Below are positions 45,471 through 53,919 of a DNA stretch of 64,000 nucleotides, piece by piece. The notes below the pieces were generated by a model. That model saw only the letters and a list, made by a program, of their open reading frames with translations. It was not told the DNA's origin and did not search any database. The stretch's first letter is position 1. Each line of letters opens with the position of its first letter. This DNA is from Flavobacterium gawalongense (lineage in GTDB: Bacteria > Bacteroidota > Bacteroidia > Flavobacteriales > Flavobacteriaceae), in contig NZ_VJZP01000006.1 of NCBI RefSeq assembly GCF_007097265.1, forward strand, positions 91,981 through 155,980, written 5' to 3'. The translations under genes were made by a program, and so were the position numbers.

Positions 45471-45812
45471 AACAAACAATTTGATTGGAGAATATAGATT
45501 AGATAATTTTGAATTCTCCGCTATTATATCACAAAAAATGATTTTTTTGTAATGTTAAAAGTAGTGAAATCGTAATAGTTAGACTTTAAAAGAAGTGTTT
45601 GTTTAATTAAATTGAAATTTTAGCTCTTAAAACAAACCAATTTATTACTTTTTGAGACATATTTCTGCAAAAATGCAATATTAAATGTTGTAGTTACTCT
45701 AGTAATGAAAGTGAAATATCTTTTTATTGTGAATCTATTTTAGGAAAAAGTGTTGAATATATAAAATTGTTTAAGGTTTAAAATTTCATATTTCAAGTAA
45801 CTTTAAACTTTT
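45471..45812. other. Spacer with nothing recognised
   Basis: About 340 nt of AT-rich sequence between the BT_3928-type gene and the TlpA-like gene, with no open frame of coding character on either strand, no repeat and no clear terminator. Confidence 0.6.
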
Positions 45813-46913
45813 TTATAACTTCAAATCTGCAAGATCATTATGATGCACTTTTTGTTTTATCGTTCCTTTTTCAAGAATTACAATACTAGGATTGGCTCTT
45901 TCAATAGTTTTTAAAGTGATGGCATCACAAAAATAGAAATCGAATGTTATTCCGGATTGTTTTTTTGATTTTTCAATTTCTTCTGGTGAAGAAGCTGTCA
46001 TACCAATTACTTTATAGCCTTTTGCTTTAGCTTCCTTGTTTAATTTCTCCATTTTGGCTAAGCCACTTTGATCTGCATTTACCAAATCATAAGTCACAAT
46101 GATGACCAATTTGGGCTCTTCTAACAACTCATCTTTATAATCGGAGCCGTCTTTTTCCATAGTAAAATCATGGATAGGAGGGATATAACCTTCTATAATT
46201 ACTTTGTCTTTTCGATCCACAAAAGCTGCTCCTTCAGGAAGAGCCATTAAATCCTTTTCAGTAAATTCCTTGTCAACGCCATTTACTTTATAAATGAAAA
46301 CCATTTCTACTACGCTTTTTGGTGCATTATCAGGAATTCTCATTCCTTTTTGGATATTATTTCCCACCTTGAACGGTCTGAAATCTATCAATGGTAAATG
46401 GTTTAAAACCCAAACTCCCATAAACGAACACAAAATCACGCTAGTATAAATAATTATGTTTTGAACATTATTGCTAAATAATGGTTGAACCAGTTTTTTG
46501 TTGAAAAACAATATTAGAATGAAAAATAACAAAACAATGTCTTTAGTGAAGGACTGCCACGGTGTAAGTTTCAAAGCGTCTCCAAAGCAACCGCAATCTT
46601 TCACCACATTATAATAAGCAGAATAAAAAGTCAAGAAAGTAAATAGTACAATCAAAACCAGTAAACTCCAAATTGTGAATTTTGTTTTGTATCCAATAAG
46701 TAGCATAATGCCCAAAACCACTTCAAGAATCACTAGAAACAAAGCGATTCCCAAGGCAAATGGAACAAAAAAGGGCATATTGAAAACCGGCTCACTAAAA
46801 TATTCAGCTAATTTATAAGAAAACCCAATTGGGTCATTTAGTTTGATTAATCCCGAAATGATAAATAGTATTCCAACGAAAATTCTAGAAAATTGTGTAA
46901 TTATATTTTTCAT
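45813..46913 (-). CDS. BT_3928-family protein: DoxX-like membrane domain with thioredoxin-like tail
   Basis: 366 residues. Residues 1-150 are DoxX/MauE-like with four helices (IFVGILFIISGLIKLNDPIG, LFLVILEVVLGIMLLIGY) and the DCGCFGDALKLTPWQSFTKD motif after helix three. Residues ~185-366 look like a thioredoxin-type domain (LVIIVTYDLVNADQSGLAKM, GITFDFYFCDAITLKTIERA, NPSIVILEKG) without a CxxC. MauE-like domains support disulfide or redox maturation in the membrane. 10 nt downstream of the DUF1599 gene; this pairing recurs in Bacteroidota from memory. Confidence 0.85.
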   Translation of the reverse strand: MKNIITQFSRIFVGILFIISGLIKLNDPIGFSYKLAEYFSEPVFNMPFFVPFALGIALFLVILEVVLGIMLLIGYKTKFTIWSLLVLIVLFTFLTFYSAYYNVVKDCGCFGDALKLTPWQSFTKDIVLLFFILILFFNKKLVQPLFSNNVQNIIIYTSVILCSFMGVWVLNHLPLIDFRPFKVGNNIQKGMRIPDNAPKSVVEMVFIYKVNGVDKEFTEKDLMALPEGAAFVDRKDKVIIEGYIPPIHDFTMEKDGSDYKDELLEEPKLVIIVTYDLVNADQSGLAKMEKLNKEAKAKGYKVIGMTASSPEEIEKSKKQSGITFDFYFCDAITLKTIERANPSIVILEKGTIKQKVHHNDLADLKL

Positions 46914-46923
46914 AGTTTTATTT

Positions 46924-47466
46924 TTATTTACAAAAACCCATTAAAATCAATGCAAAAACCGAATAATTAATCATATCCTGATAATTTGCATCAATACCTT
47001 CAGAAACCAAAGTTTTACCTTTATTATCTTCAATTTGTTTTACACGAAGTAGTTTTTGCAAAATCAAATCCGTTAACGAACTAACGCGCATGTCGCGCCA
47101 AGCTTCACCATAATCATGATTTTTGTCTTCCATTAACTCTTTGGTTAATTTAACTTTAGCATCGTATAATTCGGTTGCTTTTTCGACATCTAAATCAGGT
47201 TGGTCAGCAACGCCTAATTCCAATTGAATCAATGCCATAATGGAATAATTGATAATTCCGATGAATTCACCCGTTTCATCTTCATCAATTTTACGGACTT
47301 CGTTTTCTTGTAAACTTCTTATTCTTTGGGCTTTAATGTAGATTTGGTCTGTCAACGAAGGCAATCTTAAAATACGCCATGCGCATCCGTAATCTTTCAT
47401 TTTGTTGATAAACAGCGAGCGACAAATCGCAATCACGGTATCATATTCCTTTGAAGTATTCTTCAT
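46924..47466 (-). CDS. DUF1599 (nucleotide modification associated domain 1) protein, duplicated
   Basis: 180 residues made of two similar halves: FINKMKDYGCAWRILRLPSL-TDQIYIKAQRIRSLQE at 16-51 and LMEDKNHDYGEAWRDMRVSS-LTDLILQKLLRVKQIED at about 105-140. Each has K-DYG-AWR-R-SLTD and an R-Q-E/D end. The family is predicted to act on nucleotides; no activity is known for this branch. First gene of the operon with the BT_3928-type gene. Confidence 0.85.
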   Translation of the reverse strand: MKNTSKEYDTVIAICRSLFINKMKDYGCAWRILRLPSLTDQIYIKAQRIRSLQENEVRKIDEDETGEFIGIINYSIMALIQLELGVADQPDLDVEKATELYDAKVKLTKELMEDKNHDYGEAWRDMRVSSLTDLILQKLLRVKQIEDNKGKTLVSEGIDANYQDMINYSVFALILMGFCK

Positions 47467-47495
47467 TATTGGTGTATATTTGTCTAAAATTTTTT

Positions 47496-47525
47496 CAAAA
47501 GTAAAGAATTAAGATTTAAGTACAA
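47496..47525 (-). promoter_or_regulatory. Promoter of the DUF1599 operon
   Basis: Minus strand TTG at 47525-47523, a 19-nt spacer, TACTTTTG at 47503-47496, an exact Bacteroidota promoter, 30 nt before the start codon. Confidence 0.75.
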
Positions 47526-47645
47526 AGGACAAAGACTGTTAACCGCAAATAGAACACTGCGGCTGAATGTTGAATGAAGATTAACGAATGTTGAATGCAG
47601 AAGTTTTGATAACTGATAACTGAGACTGAACACTGAATACTAAAA
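47526..47645. repeat. Degenerate ACTG/GAAT-rich repeat tract upstream of folP
   Basis: Loosely repeated words (AACACTG, GAATGTTGAATG, AACTGATAACTGAGACTG, AACACTGAATACT) run up to the folP ATG. A related tract (AACTGAAAACTGCGACTGG) lies at 50098-50128. No longer period is visible. These look like a low-complexity intergenic family. Confidence 0.55.
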
Positions 47646-47648
47646 AAA

Positions 47649-48473
47649 ATGACTATTAACTGCAAAGGACAACTCATAGACGTATCAACTCCCAAGGTAA
47701 TGGGAATTTTGAATGTTACGCCCAACTCTTTTTTTGATGGTGGAAAGTATAAAAATGAAAACGAAATACTTTCTCAAGTCGAAAAAATGCTAATAGATGG
47801 CGCTACATTCATTGATTTAGGCGCATATTCCAGTAAGCCTAGTGCCGAATTTGTCTCTGAACAAGAAGAAATTTCGAGAATTATTCCCGCTATTGATTTG
47901 ATTTTAAAACATTTTCCGGAAACTATTCTGTCTATTGATACTTTTAGAAGTGAAGTGGCGAAAGCGAGTATCGAAAACGGTGCTGCTATCATTAACGATA
48001 TCGCCGCTGGAAATCTGGACGATAAAATGTTTGAGGTAATTGCAAAATACAATGTTCCTTACATCATGATGCACATGCGAGGCAATCCACAAACGATGCA
48101 AAAGCTCACAAATTATGAGGATATTGTAAAAGAAATGTTGTTTTATTTTTCGGAATTAATTGCCAAAGCAAGAAGTTTTGGAATCAATGATTTAATTATT
48201 GATCCAGGCTTTGGCTTTGCCAAAACAATAGAACAGAATTATGAAGTTTTTCAAAAAATGGAATTATTTAAAATGCTTGAACTACCACTTCTTATTGGAA
48301 TTTCCAGAAAATCAATGATTTATAAATCACTGAATACCAATGTGGAAAAAGCGTTGAACGGAACCACAGTTTTAAATACTTTGGCATTAACCAAAGGTGC
48401 AAAAATCCTTCGTGTTCATGATGTAAAAGAAGCGATGGAATGCGTTACGCTATTTAATAAAATCAATCTATAA
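47649..48473 (+). CDS. folP: Dihydropteroate synthase
   Basis: 274 residues. Joins pterin pyrophosphate with p-aminobenzoate in folate synthesis; the sulfonamide target. VMGILNVTPNSFFDGGKY near residue 18, FIDLGAYSSKPSAEFVSEQE, LSIDTFRSEVAKASIENGAA, YIMMHMRG, IIDPGFGFAKTIEQNY and GISRKSM match the family order. A lipoprotein gene follows 2 nt after the stop. Confidence 0.97.
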   Translation: MTINCKGQLIDVSTPKVMGILNVTPNSFFDGGKYKNENEILSQVEKMLIDGATFIDLGAYSSKPSAEFVSEQEEISRIIPAIDLILKHFPETILSIDTFRSEVAKASIENGAAIINDIAAGNLDDKMFEVIAKYNVPYIMMHMRGNPQTMQKLTNYEDIVKEMLFYFSELIAKARSFGINDLIIDPGFGFAKTIEQNYEVFQKMELFKMLELPLLIGISRKSMIYKSLNTNVEKALNGTTVLNTLALTKGAKILRVHDVKEAMECVTLFNKINL

Positions 48474-48475
48474 GC

Positions 48476-49108
48476 ATGAAATATTTTAGTCTGATTGTTC
48501 TTTTTACTTTTCTTTCCTGTGGTAATAAAGAAGACATATTATTGCCAAAAGCAAATACAACGATTGTCAAAAATGTAGATGATCTTTCACCAATTTATAT
48601 TTTTTTTAGAACAAAAGAGAAAGATACTTTGGCTGAAGTAAACAGAAAAAACGAAATTATTTCTACCAATTGGATTTTCAATATTGACAAGCGTTTGCCT
48701 TTGCGATTGGTAATTCCTGAAGTCATGAAACTGCAACAAAAAAAGCGGGAAGAAAAGGCTCATAAAAATGAATTAGCACAGAATTATTATTCCTATGCCG
48801 ATACTATTGGAAAAAACTTAGCCTTTATTCCTTTTACAAATGTGTTTTACAAATTAGAAAAACCGAAGTCAGGAATAGTTGTCTTTTTTTTGAAAAATAA
48901 CGAAGTTCAGGTTAATAATGTAATTGTAAAAAAAGAAAAATTTCAAGATTATCTGAATACATTACCAAGCGACAAGTCTAATAAATATGTATTTTGCTTT
49001 GCAAAAGAGTTGTCTTTCGGAAGCTATTTGCAGTATGAGATTTTGATACAAAGTTTAAAATTTTCAATGTCGGAATTAAATGTTGGCAACGAAGAGTTTG
49101 TTTACTGA
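48476..49108 (+). CDS. Hypothetical lipoprotein downstream of folP
   Basis: 210 residues. Lipobox LFTFLSCGNKED; the mature part is alpha/beta with no recognised domain (SPIYIFFRTKEKDTLAEVNR, LPLRLVIPEVMKLQQKKREE, YAFCFAKELSFGSY-like end). The 2-nt gap to folP suggests translational coupling without implying a folate role. It is often found in this place in flavobacteria as far as I recall. Confidence 0.75.
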   Translation: MKYFSLIVLFTFLSCGNKEDILLPKANTTIVKNVDDLSPIYIFFRTKEKDTLAEVNRKNEIISTNWIFNIDKRLPLRLVIPEVMKLQQKKREEKAHKNELAQNYYSYADTIGKNLAFIPFTNVFYKLEKPKSGIVVFFLKNNEVQVNNVIVKKEKFQDYLNTLPSDKSNKYVFCFAKELSFGSYLQYEILIQSLKFSMSELNVGNEEFVY

Positions 49109-49197
49109 CCCAAAAAAAAGCGACGCTTTTTGGAATTGACAACGTTTGGGACTTTCTAAACGACTTAAATAGGGGGCGGGGAATTAGGACAAACGCA

Positions 49198-49231
49198 AAA
49201 GCCTTTCTTTTTTGCGAAAGAAAGGCTTTAC
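49198..49231. terminator. Bidirectional hairpin between convergent genes
   Basis: AAAGCCTTTCTTT, 6-nt loop, AAAGAAAGGCTTT: a 13-bp perfect stem, about 90 nt after one stop and 35 nt after the other. T-tracts are part of the stem. Confidence 0.75.
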
Positions 49232-49264
49232 CGATGAAACGGTACAAAAATAGAATGTTATTAT

Positions 49265-49744
49265 TTAATAAGATCCTCCTCCTGTCCCCTGTTTAAAAAG
49301 CTGTCCCCTTATTTCTCCCAGTGGCAACGAATATGTAGCACTATGTATGTTTACATAATAAAGCTCGGCTTTAAGGTCAGCTTCCTGGGCAGTTGTTAAC
49401 GCAGGACTTGTGTAAGTGTAAGTTGTTGCAGAGGTACTGGTTAAAGGAAAAACAATATCCCCACTGACCCCTACGGCACCTTTATGGATATGGGCGACAT
49501 TAGCTCCTACAACATTGTGTGTTACTGTAATCGAAAATATTTTTGTGGTATTATTGAATGTAAGCACTGCAGTTCCTGTTGCTGTCGAATTATTAGGAGG
49601 AACTTCCCTCACACCACTTAAGGTAGCATTAAAAGTTGTTGTGGTTGGGATTGGAGTAGGATCGCTTGAGTAGCCGTCTCCATCGCAGGAAAATAGACCC
49701 AATAAAATAATTGAAATTGCTAAAAACCTAATTAAGAGTTTCAT
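49265..49744 (-). CDS. CHRD-domain lipoprotein
   Basis: 159 residues. Lipobox IILLGLFSCDGDG followed by a single CHRD (chordin-like) domain: FNATLSGVREVPPNNSTATG, TAVLTFNNTTKIFSITVTHN, VAHIHKGAVGVSGDIVFPL, YVNIHSATYSLPLGEIRGQL. In animals CHRD domains lie in chordin; bacterial copies are extracellular with unknown role. Monocistronic. Confidence 0.88.
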   Translation of the reverse strand: MKLLIRFLAISIILLGLFSCDGDGYSSDPTPIPTTTTFNATLSGVREVPPNNSTATGTAVLTFNNTTKIFSITVTHNVVGANVAHIHKGAVGVSGDIVFPLTSTSATTYTYTSPALTTAQEADLKAELYYVNIHSATYSLPLGEIRGQLFKQGTGGGSY

Positions 49745-50130
49745 GATAAAAATATTTAAAAGGTTAAAAAAAATGTAATCGCTACTTTTAACAAGTCGCG
49801 TGTCCCTGATTGGATCAAGAAGTGAGTGTAAGTAGCCTAGACTTAAAATAATAATAAATTTAAGGATTTTATATTTTAAATAAATTAATTTATTGTTAAA
49901 ATATTGATTTTAAGATAGTTGTGTTTTGTGTTCTAATGATTATCTAATTGGAGTCGTTAGCGGGTACAATAGCAAAGAAAAAATAGAAGGGTTGAAATTA
50001 TGTCATAAATTCGCCTGGATACAAATTTTTACAAATTGTTTTTTTATAAAACCGAAAATAGATTTTTCTAAATGTTGATTAGGATGTGAAGTTTTTGAAC
50101 TGAAAACTGCGACTGGACACTGCAAACTAA
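49745..50130. other. Spacer with a short degenerate repeat
   Basis: AT-rich spacer of 386 nt. Apart from the ACTG-rich tract at about 50098-50128 (AACTGAAAACTGCGACTGG, ACACTGCAAACT), related to the one ahead of folP, nothing was recognised. Confidence 0.5.
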
Positions 50131-50604
50131 TTATTGATGATGATATGGCTCATTTCTCAAAATTGTAAATCCACGATACAATTGTTCTATAAAAAACAAC
50201 CGTACCATTTGGTGTGAAAAAGTCATTAACGAAAGGGAGATTTTTCCCTGCGCTTTGGCATAAACCGTTTCCGAAAAGCCATAAGGACCACCAATTACGA
50301 AAACTAAGGTTTTAACACCGGAATTCATTTTCTTTTGTAATTCTTCTGAAAAACCAACGCTGGAAAAATTTTTTCCGTTTTCATCCAATAAAATGAGTTG
50401 GTCTGTAGGTGTGATTTTTGCCAAAATTAATTCGCCTTCTTTTTCTTTCTGCTGACTTTCAGACAGGTTTTTTACATTCTTGATGTCAGGAATAATATCC
50501 AAATCGAACTTGATATAAAAAGACAAACGCTTGGTGTAATCATCTATCAAAGATTGTAAAGCTTTGTTATCGGTTTTACCTATAGCAATAAGTTTGATGT
50601 TCAT
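50131..50604 (-). CDS. rlmH: 23S rRNA (pseudouridine1915-N3)-methyltransferase
   Basis: 157 residues from ATG at 50604. The frame is open to 50670, but the -7 box lies inside that extension. SPOUT-fold enzyme: MNIKLIAIGKTDNKALQSLI, DQLILLDENGKNFSS, knot motif LVFVIGGPYGFSETVYAKA, SLSLMTFSHQMVRLFFIEQL and the C-terminal EPYHHQ. Methylates pseudouridine 1915 of 23S rRNA in the assembled ribosome. Monocistronic. Confidence 0.96.
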   Translation of the reverse strand: MNIKLIAIGKTDNKALQSLIDDYTKRLSFYIKFDLDIIPDIKNVKNLSESQQKEKEGELILAKITPTDQLILLDENGKNFSSVGFSEELQKKMNSGVKTLVFVIGGPYGFSETVYAKAQGKISLSLMTFSHQMVRLFFIEQLYRGFTILRNEPYHHQ

Positions 50605-50624
50605 TTTGTGGAATTTCAGAGGCG

Positions 50625-50632
50625 CAAAGATA
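50625..50632 (-). promoter_or_regulatory. -7 element of rlmH
   Basis: Minus-strand TATCTTTG, 20 nt before the ATG at 50604; it decides the start over upstream in-frame ATG 50670. Confidence 0.55.
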
Positions 50633-50689
50633 GAAAATTGATATTGTATTTGATTAACAAAAAAGCCCATTTATATCCTAACATATGGA

Positions 50690-50850
50690 CACAAGTAGAA
50701 TAAGAACGCAGATGACGCTGATTAAACGAATTTATACTGATTTATAAGTTAATATAAAAAAGTCAAACACGAATTTCACTAATTTCCACTAATTAATTCG
50801 TGTAAATTAGTGAAATTCGTGTTTAAATATCTAATCCAAAATTTGTGTTT
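50690..50850. repeat. Intergenic repeats with a 21-bp perfect inverted repeat
   Basis: Arms 50765-50785 and 50804-50824 are perfect complements over 21 nt (outer end AAACACGAATTTC) around an 18-nt loop. The preceding stretch, AACGCAGATGACGCTGATT with AAACGAATTTATAC, looks like another unit common between flavobacterial genes. Could act as a hairpin between rlmH and the convergent-side genes. Confidence 0.7.
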
Positions 50851-50897
50851 ATACGGTAAGGATATAAATGGACTTTTTGAGCTAGTTCTTGATTTTT

Positions 50898-51326
50898 TTA
50901 CAATTTAGATTCTGTATATTTTTTGAAGTTATTCAATATGGATTGCCAACCCGACTGTTGCATGGCTATTGGATTTTCATTTTCGGCTTCAAAAACTTCA
51001 ATAACTTTTGTCTTATCGTCTCCATTAGAAAAGTGAACTTTTACTTTTCGACTGTCACCAATTGTATATTCAATAAGTTCATTCGATTTTATATCGTCAT
51101 AAGTACCTTCAAAATCAAATCCCATACTGCCATCTTTCGCTTCCATTCTTGAAACAAATTTGCCTCCAATTTTCAAATCATTTTCGGCTCGGGTTGTGTG
51201 CCAGTCATCAGAGGCATTGTTCCATTTAACGATATCATCAGGGTTTGTCCACTTTTTCCAAACTGTATCAATTGGGGCATTAACAACAGTTTCAACTGTT
51301 ATCAATGTTTTGGTTTTCTTGTCCAT
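50898..51326 (-). CDS. SRPBCC (AHSA1-like) domain protein
   Basis: 142 residues forming one START/Bet v1-like helix-grip fold: TVVNAPIDTVWKKWTNPDDI, VKWNNASDDWHTTRAENDLK, GGKFVSRMEAKDGSMGFDFE, GTYDDI and AMQQSGWQSILNNFKKYTES. Ligand unknown. It begins a minus-strand cluster with two VOC-fold genes and, further on, a second SRPBCC gene, the kind often seen as a small-molecule binding or detox group. Confidence 0.88.
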   Translation of the reverse strand: MDKKTKTLITVETVVNAPIDTVWKKWTNPDDIVKWNNASDDWHTTRAENDLKIGGKFVSRMEAKDGSMGFDFEGTYDDIKSNELIEYTIGDSRKVKVHFSNGDDKTKVIEVFEAENENPIAMQQSGWQSILNNFKKYTESKL

Positions 51327-51334
51327 AACTCAAT

Positions 51335-51778
51335 TTATTCTGTTTTTTCAACACAGTTAAACATCCATTGAACACCGAATTTATCTGTGCAACTTCCATA
51401 ATAGGCTCCCCAAAACATTACTTGAAGTTCCATAGTTATGGTTCCTCCATTTGACAATGATTCAAATAATTTTTTTGTTTCGGCTCTTGTGTCTGGTTCC
51501 AAATTGATATAAACATTGTTGCCAAAATTAACTTTAAAACCCATTGATTCAGGAGCGTCAGTTCCCATTAAAATGTGTCCGCCAAGAATTGGTAATTCAA
51601 TGTGCATGATTAGATTTTTATCATTTTCATCAATTGGAGGCATTCCTTCTGTTGCTGGAATGTCTTTGAATCGTGCTATTCCGCCTCCGCTAAATTCTCC
51701 TCCAAATACGGATTTGTAAAAATTAAATGCTTCCTCTGTATTGCGAGGAAAGTTTAGATATGTGCTTACTCGTGCCAT
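51335..51778 (-). CDS. VOC-family (PhnB-like glyoxalase fold) protein
   Basis: 147 residues from ATG 51778, chosen because it gives the family start ARVSTYLNFPRNTEEAFNFY, with KSVFGGEFSGG following. Later motifs IMHIELPILGGHILMGTDAP and TMELQVMFWGAYYGSCTDKF, GVQWMFNC match PhnB-like proteins. The frame extends to 51847 and would overlap the next gene. Function unknown; 8 nt upstream of the SRPBCC gene. Confidence 0.88.
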   Translation of the reverse strand: MARVSTYLNFPRNTEEAFNFYKSVFGGEFSGGGIARFKDIPATEGMPPIDENDKNLIMHIELPILGGHILMGTDAPESMGFKVNFGNNVYINLEPDTRAETKKLFESLSNGGTITMELQVMFWGAYYGSCTDKFGVQWMFNCVEKTE

Positions 51779-51839
51779 TTTTATTTGTTTTTTAATTAAA
51801 TAATTTCTTTGGATTGCTTTTTTTGAAGGTTTAATTATT

Positions 51840-52331
51840 TTAACCATGATAGGCTGTTTCTAGCTTTTCGATATCAATTTTTACCATTTGCATTATCGCC
51901 TGCATAACCCGGTTTGATTTTTCACTATCGTTGCTTTGTAGCATTTCACCCAATATAACCGGTACAATTTGCCAGGAAACACCAAATTTATCTTTCAGCC
52001 ATCCGCATTGTTGAATTTGCCCGCCCTCAGAAAGTTTTTCCCAAAACGAATCAATCTCCCGTTGGTTTTCACAATTAATGATGAATGAAATAGCTTCCGA
52101 AAAGGTAAATACCGGTCCACCATTCAAAGCCAAAAAATCTTCTCCGTCTAATTGAAATGGAATCGTTAAAACTGTTCCTTCCGGCAATGGTGCATTTTTA
52201 CCGTAATGGGTTGCTTTTCCAATTTTTGAATTTTTAAAAACAGATGCGTAAAAAGTCACTGCTTCTTCTGCATTATCATTAAACCATAAACAAGGTGTGA
52301 TTTTTTGGGTGATTATTTTTTTATTTTCCAT
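51840..52331 (-). CDS. VOC-family protein (PF06983 type)
   Basis: 163 residues. ITPCLWFNDNAEEAVTFYAS followed by VFKNSKIGKATHYG, FLALNGGPVFTFSEAISFII and GWLKDKFGVSWQIVPVILGE are typical of the family once misnamed 3-demethylubiquinone methyltransferase. No methyltransferase motif is present, so that name should not be used. Heads the minus-strand cluster toward 50.9 kb. Confidence 0.88.
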   Translation of the reverse strand: MENKKIITQKITPCLWFNDNAEEAVTFYASVFKNSKIGKATHYGKNAPLPEGTVLTIPFQLDGEDFLALNGGPVFTFSEAISFIINCENQREIDSFWEKLSEGGQIQQCGWLKDKFGVSWQIVPVILGEMLQSNDSEKSNRVMQAIMQMVKIDIEKLETAYHG

Positions 52332-52562
52332 AAAACAGCTTTTTATGTATTGAACTTAAATTACAAAACAGGAAAAAATAAGGAGATTGCATCATTTTAA
52401 ACAAGCAATTATTTTGGGATATTAAAAGTACAAAATTAGTTAAAAATAAAAAGTTAATCTAAATGTATTTTTGTTAATTAATTGTAAATCAAATATTTGA
52501 TTACTTGTTTTTAATGCTGATAGACCTGAATCGGATAATTAACTAATTGATTTTCAATTCAA

Positions 52563-52716
52563 ATTATCCCGTAGGGATTCAATATTGGTAGAAAATTAAT
52601 TGATAAATCAAAAAATATCCTGTAGGGATTATACCTGCAGATTAATGTATAATTCCTAACGGAACAAAAATCATTGGTTTCCAATTTTTTACTACCAATA
52701 TAAAGTTCCTACGGAA
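52563..52716. repeat. Palindromic intergenic repeat with TCC-TA-GGA units
   Basis: In the 535-nt gap between VOC and SRPBCC genes. Left part ATCCCGTAGGGATTCAATAT-TGGTAGAAAATT and right part CCAATTTTTTACTACCAATA-TAAAGTTCCTACGGA are imperfect inverted repeats; between them lie TATCCTGTAGGGATT and ATTCCTAACGGAAC, so four small palindromes share the pattern TCC-TAnGGA. The TTGGTAGAAAA word recurs inverted at 57479-57490. The rest of the gap is AT-rich. Confidence 0.65.
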
Positions 52717-52866
52717 GAAAATAATAATCGAATTTAGGTAATTAATATAAAGAGCTGCTTAATAGTTTTTATAGGAATATTTGAGGAGCTTTTTTAAGTG
52801 CTTTTTTTCTTGTGTTTTCTTGGAAGTCAACAGTAATAGTTCTCCGAGCTGTGTGATGTTTATTAT

Positions 52867-53337
52867 TTACTCATTAAGTTCCTTTGGAAATCTGTCAAAA
52901 ACTAAATTTAGCTGAATGTTATGTTCCAAATAAGCTTTTAAACCTGCTAAAACCAATGTAAATCCTTCTGTTGAATCCCGTATTTGTGAGATAAGTTTTT
53001 CCGTTTCGCCCTGAAACCCGCTATTAACAATGCTTACAAAAGTTCCAACTTCTCCTAAATTTTTAAATGTCCATTCAACGGTTGAAATTTCATCATAGTT
53101 TCCCCATTCAATTATGATTTTTTTATTCCGTTCTATCGTTTTAGTTCTAACCAAAATAGAATGATTGTACATTTCCCAAGTCCATTCGGTTTCTTTTCCT
53201 TCTTCAAGTTTTCCTGAACTCTTAGTAAACCAAAATTTAGTTGTAATTTCTGGATTTATAAATGCCTGAAAAACGTGTTCAATGGGTTTTCTAATTAGCA
53301 TTTCAGCTTTTGCATAATATTTTGTTTCTTTAGTCAT
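52867..53337 (-). CDS. SRPBCC (AHSA1-like) domain protein
   Basis: 156 residues: MLIRKPIEHVFQAFINPEIT, KFWFTKSSGKLEEGKETEWT, WEMYNHSI, VEWTFKNLGEVGTFVSIVNS, GFQGETEKLISQIRDSTEGF, TLVLAGLKAYLEHNI. The ending GFTLVLAGLKAYLEHNIQLN is typical of this ATPase-activator-like branch. Ligand unknown; separated from the VOC cluster by a repeat element. Confidence 0.88.
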   Translation of the reverse strand: MTKETKYYAKAEMLIRKPIEHVFQAFINPEITTKFWFTKSSGKLEEGKETEWTWEMYNHSILVRTKTIERNKKIIIEWGNYDEISTVEWTFKNLGEVGTFVSIVNSGFQGETEKLISQIRDSTEGFTLVLAGLKAYLEHNIQLNLVFDRFPKELNE

Positions 53338-53397
53338 GATTTTGATTTTTCAAACGAATTCGTGCCAGTTCTCATGTAAACGTACGCTATCTTAAAA

Positions 53398-53856
53398 TTA
53401 TGACTTAGGCAATGGTGCGCCAACGGCAATATCACATCGGTGGTTTGTTTGACCGTGTGGTGGGTTCATTCCTTCAGGAGTGGGTGTAGTTACTGTTGGA
53501 GCAGAAGTTACGGGATTAGTAGAAACTGGTTGAATTACTGGAGTATTTTTAGCTGTGGCTACCGGAGAATTTAATGGAGCACCAACAGGGATATCACAAC
53601 GATGACCGGGTTGACCGTGCGCTGGATTCATTCCTTTGGCAACAGGGGCTGGTGTTGCCAAAGCCTTATTTTGATTGACCATATTGGGGTCTTGTTGTAC
53701 TTGAGAAGAAATTGCGGATTGATTCTGCATCTGTTTTCCAACCTCGGTAAAGGGAACTACGTTTGTTGGAGTAGTGCTTTGTTGTGGTTCGAGTTCTTTT
53801 TTACAAGAAGCCAATAGTATTGAGGAAACAAAAAGGAGGCTTAAAAAAGATTTCAT
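53398..53856 (-). CDS. Small lipoprotein with duplicated HGQ-HRCDI motif
   Basis: 152 residues. Lipobox SILLASCKKELE, then a Pro/Thr/Val-rich low-complexity chain carrying the motif twice: GMNPAHGQPGHRCDIPVGAP at about residue 75 and GMNPPHGQTNHRCDIAVGAP near the C-terminus. Each unit has two His and one Cys, suitable for metal or haem binding. The motif is familiar from Bacteroidota lipoproteins but its function is not known to me. Confidence 0.8.
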   Translation of the reverse strand: MKSFLSLLFVSSILLASCKKELEPQQSTTPTNVVPFTEVGKQMQNQSAISSQVQQDPNMVNQNKALATPAPVAKGMNPAHGQPGHRCDIPVGAPLNSPVATAKNTPVIQPVSTNPVTSAPTVTTPTPEGMNPPHGQTNHRCDIAVGAPLPKS

Positions 53857-53919
53857 AAACAGTGTTTTTTGTTGTTACTGAAACCAAATATAGGATTTTA
53901 AATAATACTGGACTAAATA

